A stretch of DNA of 14,327 nt from an uncultured Clostridium sp. (GTDB taxonomy: Bacteria > Bacillota_I > Bacilli_A > RF39 > UBA660): positions 1 through 14,327 of the forward strand of contig CALZLL010000019.1 in the NCBI GenBank assembly GCA_945788325.1, given 5' to 3'. Shown in pieces: positions 1 through 5,222 of this stretch. Position numbers and translations under genes: made by a program. Position 1 is the first letter of the stretch. The number at the start of each line of letters is the position of its first letter. The notes below the pieces were generated by a model, which was given only the letters and a program-made list of their open reading frames with translations, was not told the origin of the DNA and made no database searches.

Positions 1-42
1 TTTTATTTATCAATATAGCATCACACCTTTCTAATAATATTT

Positions 43-84
43 TCTCACTTATTCGGTGAAAATATACTCACCCATTCGGTGAGA
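43..84. promoter_or_regulatory. Two tandem operator-like palindromes
   Basis: Two related 19-bp sites lie 23 bp apart, at 43-61 and 66-84, and match at 15 of 19 positions, including the shared core ATTCGGTGA (51-59 and 74-82). The second site is a clean inverted repeat, CTCACC (67-72), 5-bp centre, GGTGAG (78-83). The first is imperfect. The second site ends 8 bp before the -10 box and so covers where a -35 box would be. This layout is typical of repressor operators, for example TetR-type, bound on one face of the helix. No regulator gene is in the window, so the binding protein is unknown. Confidence 0.5.
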
Positions 85-88
85 TGTG

Positions 89-97
89 TGATATAAT
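89..97 (+). promoter_or_regulatory. Extended -10 promoter for the zinc-ribbon gene pair
   Basis: TGATATAAT at 89-97 is a perfect extended -10 element (TGnTATAAT). No good -35 box lies 17 bp upstream, where the operator-like palindrome sits instead. A transcript would start near 104 and give a leader of about 55 nt before the start codon at 160. A 7-bp inverted repeat, ATCACAC (20-26) and GTGTGAT (86-92), encloses the whole operator region. Confidence 0.6.
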
Positions 98-159
98 AAA
101 TGTGTAAGTTAGCCTATAACTTGCTAAAACTATTTTTATTGGAAGTGAAAGGAGGTAAA

Positions 160-510
160 ATGGAAACGAAGTTTTGTGAATTTTGTGGTAATAAGGTAGT
201 TATTGATGCTGTTTTATGTCCAAAGTGTGGCAAACAATTAGAAGAATTAAAAACAGAAACATCTAATTCAAATCCACAAGTTGTTATTAACAACAGTAAT
301 ACAATTAATGGTGCATATGGAAGAAAACAATGTGATAAATGGATAGCGTTATTATTATGCATTTTCTTAGGAGTATTTGGTGGACACAAGTTTTATGAAG
401 GAAAGGCTGGAATGGGAGTTTTATACCTATTTACAGTTGGATTATTTGGAATAGGTGTGATAGTTGATTTTATAACTATTTTATGTAGACCAAATCCATA
501 TTATGTTTAG
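160..510 (+). CDS. Zinc-ribbon TM2-domain membrane protein
   Basis: This small membrane protein of 116 aa has two parts. Residues 6-23 form a zinc ribbon with paired cysteines C6/C9 and C20/C23. Residues 58-109 match the TM2 domain family: a first hydrophobic helix, the FGGHKFYEGK turn, then a second hydrophobic helix. A polar N/S-rich linker separates them. TM2 proteins are widespread, but their biochemical role in bacteria is not settled. I chose ATG 160 rather than the in-frame ATG at 100 because AAAGGAGGT (148-156) precedes it, the zinc ribbon starts right after it, and position 100 lies upstream of the expected transcript start. The next gene, with a very similar zinc ribbon, begins 11 nt after the stop, so the two are co-transcribed. 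Domain assignment is firm; function is unknown. Confidence 0.8.
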   Translation: METKFCEFCGNKVVIDAVLCPKCGKQLEELKTETSNSNPQVVINNSNTINGAYGRKQCDKWIALLLCIFLGVFGGHKFYEGKAGMGVLYLFTVGLFGIGVIVDFITILCRPNPYYV

Positions 511-521
511 GAGGAATAAAA

Positions 522-1415
522 ATGGATAAAAAATTTTGTAAATTTTGTGGCGAAGAAATTGAAAAAGATGCAATGGTTTGCCCAAAATGTGGAAGACAAT
601 TAAAATTAGTAAAAAAAGAAGAAGCATCATCTTCAGAAAAAAGCAGTGAAACTAAATATGATGAATCAAGTAAGTTTTATACCAAAACATGGTTTATGTG
701 GGTAATGCTTATATTCTTTGCTCCAGTAGGAATTTTCTTAATGTGGAAGTTTCATCCTGAAATGAAAAAGAATACAAAAATAATACTAACTATTGTATTT
801 GCTATACTATTTTTAGCTATCGCATTTGGAGGAAATAGTGATGAAACAACTACAAACAATGGCAGTTCAAACTCAAATAGTAATACAAATACGGTAAGTA
901 AGGTAAAAGTTGAAGTAATTGACTTTAGTGGTATGTCAGAAAGCGAAATATTGACTTGGTGTAAAGAGAAAAATTTAAATTGTGATTTTAAAAGAGAATA
1001 TTCAGACACTGTAGCAAAAGATGGTTACATAAAACAAAGTGTTAATGCAACTGAACAAGTTACAGAGGACAGTAAAATAACTGTTACTTATTCGTTAGGA
1101 AAAGAACCTACTACTGAACAAAAGAATGCATTAAGAAAAGCTGAATCTTATGCCAAAACTATGCACATGTCAAAACAAGGTATTTATGATCAATTAACAT
1201 CTGAATATGGAGAGGGCTTTGATAAAGAAGCGGCCCAATATGCTATTGACAATATTGAATGGGATTGGAATGCCAATGCATTAGCAAAAGCTAAATCATA
1301 TAGAGATACAATGAGTATGTCTAAAAATAGAATTTATGATCAATTAACATCACAATATGGAGAAAAATTTACTAAAGAAGAAGCTCAATATGCTATTGAC
1401 CATTTAGATGATTAA
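522..1415 (+). CDS. Zinc-ribbon/PASTA-like/Ltp-repeat membrane protein
   Basis: This 297-aa protein is a mosaic. It has a zinc ribbon (C6, C9, C20, C23), a charged linker, two hydrophobic segments (about 57-75 and 86-104) joined by a lysine-rich loop, and an N/S/T-rich spacer. A PASTA-like domain follows (about 128-193, with the typical 'DGYIKQSV' and 'ITVTYSLG' strands). Two 50-residue repeats end it (about 199-247 and 251-295), each carrying an IYDQLTS(E/Q)YGE-x(8-10)-AQYAID core. These repeats resemble the Ltp family, host-surface lipoproteins known from the superinfection-exclusion protein of Streptococcus phage TP-J34. There is no lipobox here; anchoring would be by the hydrophobic segments. 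The ribosome site TTAGGAGGAA overlaps the stop codon of the TM2 gene. Envelope sensing or phage exclusion are inferences only. Confidence 0.75.
   Translation: MDKKFCKFCGEEIEKDAMVCPKCGRQLKLVKKEEASSSEKSSETKYDESSKFYTKTWFMWVMLIFFAPVGIFLMWKFHPEMKKNTKIILTIVFAILFLAIAFGGNSDETTTNNGSSNSNSNTNTVSKVKVEVIDFSGMSESEILTWCKEKNLNCDFKREYSDTVAKDGYIKQSVNATEQVTEDSKITVTYSLGKEPTTEQKNALRKAESYAKTMHMSKQGIYDQLTSEYGEGFDKEAAQYAIDNIEWDWNANALAKAKSYRDTMSMSKNRIYDQLTSQYGEKFTKEEAQYAIDHLDD
1182..1351 (+). repeat. Internal tandem repeat encoding the two Ltp modules
   Basis: A 20-nt block, ATTTATGATCAATTAACATC, is identical at 1182-1201 and 1332-1351, exactly 150 bp apart, and marks two 50-codon modules. Identity at DNA level in the most conserved block suggests fairly recent duplication or ongoing gene conversion between the modules. 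Confidence 0.75.
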
Positions 1416-1463
1416 AATTGATAGTCTATCATGATCGATTATAGATTATGTTATTAATATAAT

Positions 1464-1487
1464 GATTGCCTAAAAGGTAGTCTTTTT
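1464..1487 (+). terminator. Terminator after the zinc-ribbon operon
   Basis: GATTGCC (1464-1470) pairs with GGTAGTC (1476-1482) across a TAAAA loop, using two G-U pairs, and is followed by five Ts. It lies 49 nt after the stop codon of the Ltp-repeat gene and closes the two-gene unit. Confidence 0.6.
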
Positions 1488-1540
1488 CTATGATTTTAAG
1501 AACTTACTAAAAAATTGCGAAAAATCGTTAAAAAAGTATT

Positions 1541-1778
1541 TTAGATACCTTTTTAGATACCTTCTGCTAGGTTTCCCAAGTGCTGTCGGAAGCTCCCAAG
1601 CACCTACAACAGCCGAAAAGAGCCACAAAATGCTATGATAAGCTATCAAAATACCTACTATAAAAAACCATGTGGTTCAGGGAAAAGTATAAGCAGTGTT
1701 GTGGTAAATAGCCCATAAATAAAGGGACTGCGAAGCTTCTTCTAAATCCAAAAGTGGAAGAAAAATACCATTAGATAC
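1541..1778 (+). repeat. Dispersed TTAGATAC-bounded repeat, copy A
   Basis: This copy is in the 463-nt gap between the Ltp-repeat gene and the HD-domain gene. It starts with two TTAGATAC words 12 bp apart (1541-1548, 1553-1560), followed by CTTCTGCTAG, and ends with a third at 1771-1778. From the second word to the last it is 226 bp, against 225 bp for copy B. The left half (1571-1650) differs from copy B and holds its own inverted repeats, such as GTGCT/AGCAC at 1580-1602. The right half contains the near-identical core. No ORF, transposase or terminal inverted repeats are present. I do not recognise the element. Confidence 0.65.
1666..1735 (+). ncRNA. Candidate structured RNA core, copy A
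   Basis: This stretch is nearly identical to 2542-2612. Two hairpins can be drawn. The first is AACC (1666-1669), loop ATGT, GGTT (1674-1677). The second is GCAGT (1693-1697) with ACTGC (1727-1731), enclosing CCC (1712-1714) with GGG (1724-1726) around an ATAAATAAA loop. The three substitutions relative to copy B fall in these stems and all keep pairing as G-U on the plus strand. A Rho-independent terminator and the HD gene follow, so a cis-acting leader RNA is possible. A transcript has not been shown, and I cannot match it to a known riboswitch or ribozyme. Confidence 0.4.
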
Positions 1779-1794
1779 GTTTTTGTGATAATTT

Positions 1795-1825
1795 AAGGAA
1801 CAAGTATTTAATATTTGTTCCTTTT
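1795..1825 (+). terminator. Terminator or attenuator upstream of the HD gene
   Basis: AAGGAACAA (1795-1803) and TTGTTCCTT (1815-1823) form a perfect 9-bp stem, which can extend inward through the A/T-rich loop, followed by TTTT. It sits between repeat copy A and the HD gene. It could end a transcript that starts in or before the repeat, or act as the expression platform of a leader RNA. Confidence 0.6.
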
Positions 1826-1829
1826 GATT

Positions 1830-1835
1830 TATAAT
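1830..1835 (+). promoter_or_regulatory. Possible -10 box of the HD gene
   Basis: TATAAT lies 44 nt before the start codon, just after the terminator hairpin. The hexamer 17 bp upstream (TTTAAT) is a poor -35 box and lies inside the hairpin, so this is a weak call. Confidence 0.35.
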
Positions 1836-1878
1836 AATACAGAGAGACAAATAGTGATTTGTAAAGGAGGAAAGTTTA

Positions 1879-2403
1879 ATGAATACTTTAGATAAAATAT
1901 ATGATTACCTTCTTTCTGATAATATTCTATTGTATGAAAATGAATTATTTGAAATCATACCTGAATTAAAATATGAAAAAAATTTTGAACAAAGAAGTGA
2001 ATGGCACTGCTTTGATGTATGGGGACATACTATAGCAACAATAAGTGCATGCGATAATAATGTTGAAGATAGATTAGTAATGCTTTTACATGACATAGGC
2101 AAACCATTTTCTTATCAAGATGATGGAAATATAAGACATTTTAAAGGACATGCACAAAAATCTGCTGAAATGGCAAAAAAAATATTAGATAGATTAAATA
2201 TTCCTGAAAAAAATAAAAATACTATGATAAAATTAATTGATATGCATTCAACAAAAATTAATATAGAAAGTATAGATGCTGAAAATTTGGATTTTTATAA
2301 AAGATTATTAAAAATAAAAATTTATGATGCAAAAGGGTATGAAGAAGAACATTCTAAAATAATTAATGAAGAACTTGATAAATTACAAAAAATATTAAAA
2401 TAA
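1879..2403 (+). CDS. Stand-alone HD-domain phosphohydrolase (CCA-enzyme type)
   Basis: This 174-aa protein is an HD-superfamily metal-dependent phosphohydrolase. The metal-binding pattern is visible: H50 in 'DVWGHT', H71-D72 in 'LLHDIGKP', H91 in 'HFKGHA', H123 in 'MHSTK', and D150 in 'KIYDAKG'. The run 'IPEL...DVWGHT...LLHDIGKP...HFKGHAQKSAEMAKKIL' closely follows the HD domain at the C-terminal side of bacterial tRNA nucleotidyltransferases (CCA-adding enzymes), but the polymerase part is absent. In those enzymes HD domains have phosphatase or 2',3'-cyclic phosphodiesterase activity; the substrate here is unknown. AAAGGAGG (1863-1870) is 8 nt before the ATG. The gene stands alone between two repeat copies. 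It is complete, with no sign of truncation at either end. Confidence 0.8.
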   Translation: MNTLDKIYDYLLSDNILLYENELFEIIPELKYEKNFEQRSEWHCFDVWGHTIATISACDNNVEDRLVMLLHDIGKPFSYQDDGNIRHFKGHAQKSAEMAKKILDRLNIPEKNKNTMIKLIDMHSTKINIESIDAENLDFYKRLLKIKIYDAKGYEEEHSKIINEELDKLQKILK

Positions 2404-2428
2404 CAAATTACAATTTATATGGATAATT

Positions 2429-2653
2429 TTAGATACGTTCTGCTAGTGAAGCGGAGTGTAACCGAGTGTAGCCAAGTGCCAAAAAGGGCAAATTTAAAGG
2501 ATAAAATGCTCTAAAGTGGAGCAAAATTGACCATATTAAAAAGCCATGTGGTTCAGGGAAAAAGTATAAGCAGTGTTGTGGTAAATAGCTCATAAATAAA
2601 GGGATTGCGAAGATTTTAATTTTTAAAATAGGTATGAAAAGGGAATTAGATAC
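2429..2653 (+). repeat. Dispersed TTAGATAC-bounded repeat, copy B
   Basis: This copy fills the 291-nt gap between the HD gene and the SIS gene. It begins TTAGATACGTTCTGCTAG (2429) and ends at another TTAGATAC (2646-2653), the same boundary words and orientation as copy A. Its left part is different. It carries two imperfect GAGTGTARCC units (2454-2473) and a hairpin TGCC/GGCA (2477-2490). The right part (2542-2612) is almost identical to copy A. The element ends 41 nt before the next start codon, so any transcript reading through it would form the leader of the SIS gene. Confidence 0.65.
2542..2612 (+). ncRNA. Candidate structured RNA core, copy B
   Basis: The same two hairpins as in copy A can form. 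The first is AGCC (2542-2545), loop ATGT, GGTT. The second is GCAGT (2570-2574) with ATTGC (2604-2608), enclosing CTC (2589-2591) with GGG (2601-2603). Differences from copy A are one extra A in the linker before the second hairpin and three stem substitutions, each turning a Watson-Crick pair into a G-U pair. No clear terminator follows. The ribosome site AAGGAG (2681-2686) is about 70 nt downstream. Confidence 0.4.
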
Positions 2654-2694
2654 CCTGAAAATTAAAAAAATATAAAAATTAAGGAGATTTTTAA

Positions 2695-3966
2695 ATGAAA
2701 GATAAAGAATTTATAAAATTGATTCTAGATGATTCATATGTAGAATGGCTAGATAATTCTATAGCAAAATATAAAAAAGTTGATGATTGTTATTTTGTTC
2801 ATAATTATAAAAATTTTTTAGGTGAAAAGGAAATACAATTTATCCATTACTTACCAATATTATTTGATGAACTTAATAAGTATTGTTTTAATAATGGTTT
2901 AATAAAAGAAAATACATTTTATTATAACTTAAAACATAATGAAAAAATATATAAGATAGGTTGGGACTCTGAGTGTTATTATTGTGAATTAGGTAAAGAA
3001 GAAGATATACCACTAATTGATTACGATCAATTTAAAAAAACATATCAAAAGAATATGCAAATCAATTTTGAGTTTTTAAAAAATAGGGTACTTGATTCAT
3101 TAGAACATACTGATTTGGATTTTATTAGAAAAGAATTATCTAAATTAAGTGAACCAACAATATTTAGTGGCGTAGGTGGTTCGAATGTCGTTAGTGAATT
3201 TGGATCAAAGGTAATTAATGAAAAAAATGGAATAATTACAATTAATAGTGAACCAAGAGATTTTTTATATCGAAATAATGATGCATTTAAAAATGTAGTA
3301 GCATGTAGTTATAGTGGAAACAATTATGGGGTAGAACTATCATTTTTAAAAGAACTTAAAAAGTATTTATTATCTAATAATTCATTTGAAGATAGTGACG
3401 TAACATATTTAAAATATAATACTACTATTGATCAAGAAAAAAGTTTTATATCAATTGGAGCATCTTTAATACCGGTTAGTATATTAATGGATTATTATTT
3501 AGATGGTAAAAATAACATAATGCTAGATTGTATTGAGGAATCAATGTTTGATTTTGACTTAGGAAGCAATATTTATGAAATATTTAGTGGTTATGATACA
3601 AGCGCCTCATCAAAATATTTAGAATCAACTATGGCTGAATCTGGAATTGGGATTCCTATAGTTCATGATAAATATTCATATTGCCATGGTAGAAGTACTC
3701 TTGGTATAAATTATGATGGTATAGCTATTTACTATAATAGAAATACTGAATTTGATAAAATGATGTTAGAAGAACTAAAGAAATATTATAGTAGAATTAT
3801 TACTATAGATTCAAAATTTGAAAATCAAATATTAGATGATTATCAAATGCTTATACAAAGTATGTATTTAACAAAGTATATTGCTGAAAAAAAGTCAAAA
3901 GATTTATCAAAAGTAGAATATTCACCAATAGTAAAAAAATTGTATAAATATAATAATAATATTTAA
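2695..3966 (+). CDS. Tandem SIS-domain (phosphosugar-binding) protein
   Basis: This 423-aa protein has no signal peptide or membrane segment. Residues 1-150 match nothing I recognise. Residues about 154-270 look like a first SIS domain: 'FSGVGGSNVVSEFGSKV' is the nucleotide-like glycine turn and helix, and 'ACSYSGNNYGVE' the Ser-rich phosphosugar loop. Residues about 290-400 look like a second SIS domain, with 'SGYDTSASSKYLEST' and then 'HDKYSYCHGR'. This mirrors the two-SIS isomerase half of GlmS, including a Glu (E310) and a His (H331) in roughly the positions used there. The glutaminase half of GlmS is absent, so a sugar-phosphate isomerase, deglycase or sensor role is likelier than glucosamine synthesis. 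AAGGAG (2681-2686) precedes the ATG by 8 nt. It is monocistronic, between copy B and a terminator. Confidence 0.7.
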   Translation: MKDKEFIKLILDDSYVEWLDNSIAKYKKVDDCYFVHNYKNFLGEKEIQFIHYLPILFDELNKYCFNNGLIKENTFYYNLKHNEKIYKIGWDSECYYCELGKEEDIPLIDYDQFKKTYQKNMQINFEFLKNRVLDSLEHTDLDFIRKELSKLSEPTIFSGVGGSNVVSEFGSKVINEKNGIITINSEPRDFLYRNNDAFKNVVACSYSGNNYGVELSFLKELKKYLLSNNSFEDSDVTYLKYNTTIDQEKSFISIGASLIPVSILMDYYLDGKNNIMLDCIEESMFDFDLGSNIYEIFSGYDTSASSKYLESTMAESGIGIPIVHDKYSYCHGRSTLGINYDGIAIYYNRNTEFDKMMLEELKKYYSRIITIDSKFENQILDDYQMLIQSMYLTKYIAEKKSKDLSKVEYSPIVKKLYKYNNNI

Positions 3967-4038
3967 ATACTTCTATATTAAAAACCTATCAAAAGTTCTA
4001 AAAATAACAACGTATGATAGTGGTAAAAAAATAATAGT

Positions 4039-4069
4039 AATGCTGTGGAAAATAATCCCAGCATTTTTT
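4039..4069 (+). terminator. Terminator after the SIS gene
   Basis: AATGCTG (4039-4045) and CAGCATT (4059-4065) form a 7-bp stem with a short inner GG/CC pairing, followed by a T run to 4069. It separates the accessory genes from the prfB operon. Confidence 0.7.
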
Positions 4070-4101
4070 AATCAATAGACATTTAATAAATTATATATTT
4101 A

Positions 4102-4110
4102 TGTTATAAT
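4102..4110 (+). promoter_or_regulatory. Extended -10 promoter of the prfB operon
   Basis: TGTTATAAT at 4102-4110 is a consensus extended -10 element. The hexamer 17 bp upstream (TTTAAT, 4082-4087) is a poor -35 box. The transcript would start about 10 nt before the ATG at 4128, giving a very short leader. AATAGGTGAT (4116-4125) provides only a weak ribosome site. Confidence 0.6.
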
Positions 4111-4127
4111 TAAAAATAGGTGATGAT

Positions 4128-5220
4128 ATGGAAATAACAGCTAAGGATATAGACGTTTTAGAAACTAAATTTAATCAAATTTGGAGGTCACTTTGACGTA
4201 CCAAACAAATTAAAAGAAATAGAAAAGCTTAATTTAGATTTATCTAATCCGGATGTATGGAATAAACCTTCTAACGCAGAAGAATTAAATAAAAAAGTAA
4301 GCATGATAAAGGATATTATTAATCCTATTATTAAGATAAAATCTGATATAGAGACTTTAAATCAATTAAGAGAGTTTAGTGAAGATAGTTTAGATGAAGG
4401 CTTAAAAAGTGAATTTGAATCATTGTATAAGGAAACTGAAAAAAACATAAAGGAGCAGGAAACTTTAACTTATTTAAGTGGAAAGTTTGATAATAATGCC
4501 TCTATATTTGAAATACACGCGGGGGCTGGTGGTACTGAAAGTTGTGATTGGGCAATGATGCTTTCTAGAATGTACACTAAGTACTTTAATAAAAAAGGCT
4601 ATACATATGAATTAATAGATGAGCAACAAGGAGAAGAAGTAGGTATAAAAAGTATTACTTATATAGTAAGAGGAACCTTTTCTTATGGATATTTAAAAAA
4701 CGAAAAAGGTGTTCATCGCTTAGTTAGGTTATCACCTTTCGATTCAAATAATAGAAGGCATACTTCTTTTGCAGCGGTTGATGTGATACCAGAATTTGAT
4801 GAAAACGTTGACGTAGAAATAAAGGATGCTGATATTAGAATAGATGTTTATAGAAGTAGTGGAGCAGGTGGTCAAGGCGTTAATACTACCGATAGTGCTG
4901 TTAGAGTAACTCATATTCCTACAGGAATTGTTGTTACTTGTCAAAACGAAAGAAGTCAAATTAAAAATAAAGAAACTGCTTTAAAAGTATTAAAAAGTAA
5001 GTTATATCAAATCAAAATTAAAGAACAACAAGATAAAATCAACTCAATAAAAAGTGATCATAGTGGAATTGAATTTGGTTCTCAAATAAGAAGTTATGTT
5101 CTTCATCCATACTCAATGATAAAAGATCATAGAACGGGTTATGAAACATCTAACGTTAATAAAGTATTAGATGGAGATTTAGATGGTTTTATAGAAAGTA
5201 ATTTAAAAGGAGAGAAATAA
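4128..5220 (+). CDS. prfB: Peptide chain release factor 2, programmed +1 frameshift
   Basis: RF2 recognises UAA and UGA stop codons and triggers peptide release in the ribosome. The gene has two frames: 22 codons from ATG 4128 to the in-frame TGA at 4194-4196, then the +1 frame from GAC 4195 to TAA 5218-5220, giving 363 aa after frameshifting (E. coli RF2 is 365). The stop-recognition motif SPF is at 202-204 and the catalytic GGQ at 247-249, close to E. coli positions. The GGQ is followed by G where E. coli has H, still inside the normal VNTTDSAVR context. Expression is autoregulated: low RF2 lets ribosomes pause at UGA and slip. It is the first gene of the prfB-to-M23 operon; the next ATG is 2 nt after the stop. 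A start at ATG 4303 would miss the first 58 residues. Confidence 0.96.
4183..4197 (+). promoter_or_regulatory. RF2 frameshift site (SD-like stimulator plus CTT TGA C)
   Basis: GGAGG (4183-4187), an internal Shine-Dalgarno-like sequence, sits 3 nt before CTT TGA C (4191-4197). This is the conserved prfB slippery site: tRNA-Leu slips from CUU to UUU when UGA is decoded slowly. The 3-nt spacing equals that of E. coli prfB. Confidence 0.95.
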
Positions 5221-5222
5221 AA

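Noticed and set aside
100..159. Longer N-terminus for the TM2-domain protein from ATG 100
   Set aside because: ATG 100 is only a few bases after the -10 box and upstream of the expected transcript start. The strong ribosome site and the zinc ribbon start at ATG 160.
1541..1570. Reading frame LDTFLDTFC-stop at the left edge of repeat A, like the tail of some phage-type integrases
   Set aside because: The frame is closed by a stop codon a few codons upstream and no recombinase motifs are present in any frame nearby. Copy B keeps only the last five codons. It may be a relic, but it cannot be called a gene.
1545..1637. Open frame through repeat A (roughly 30 codons, 'GFPSAVGSSQAPTTAEKSHKML')
   Set aside because: It has no start codon or ribosome site, and the matching region of copy B is not open and has a different sequence.
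1541..2653. Integron attC sites
   Set aside because: No GTTRRRY/RYYYAAC core pair or long imperfect palindrome of the attC type is visible, and no integron integrase is in the window.
1541..2653. CRISPR array or group I/II intron
   Set aside because: The repeats are only two, more than 800 bp apart and far longer than CRISPR repeats. No domain V-like hairpin or group I core sequences could be found.
4128..4196. prfB as a frameshifted pseudogene, or TGA read as tryptophan
   Set aside because: The break falls exactly at the CTT TGA C site of the conserved programmed frameshift, and ftsX also ends at TGA. Reading TGA as Trp would not restore the frame.
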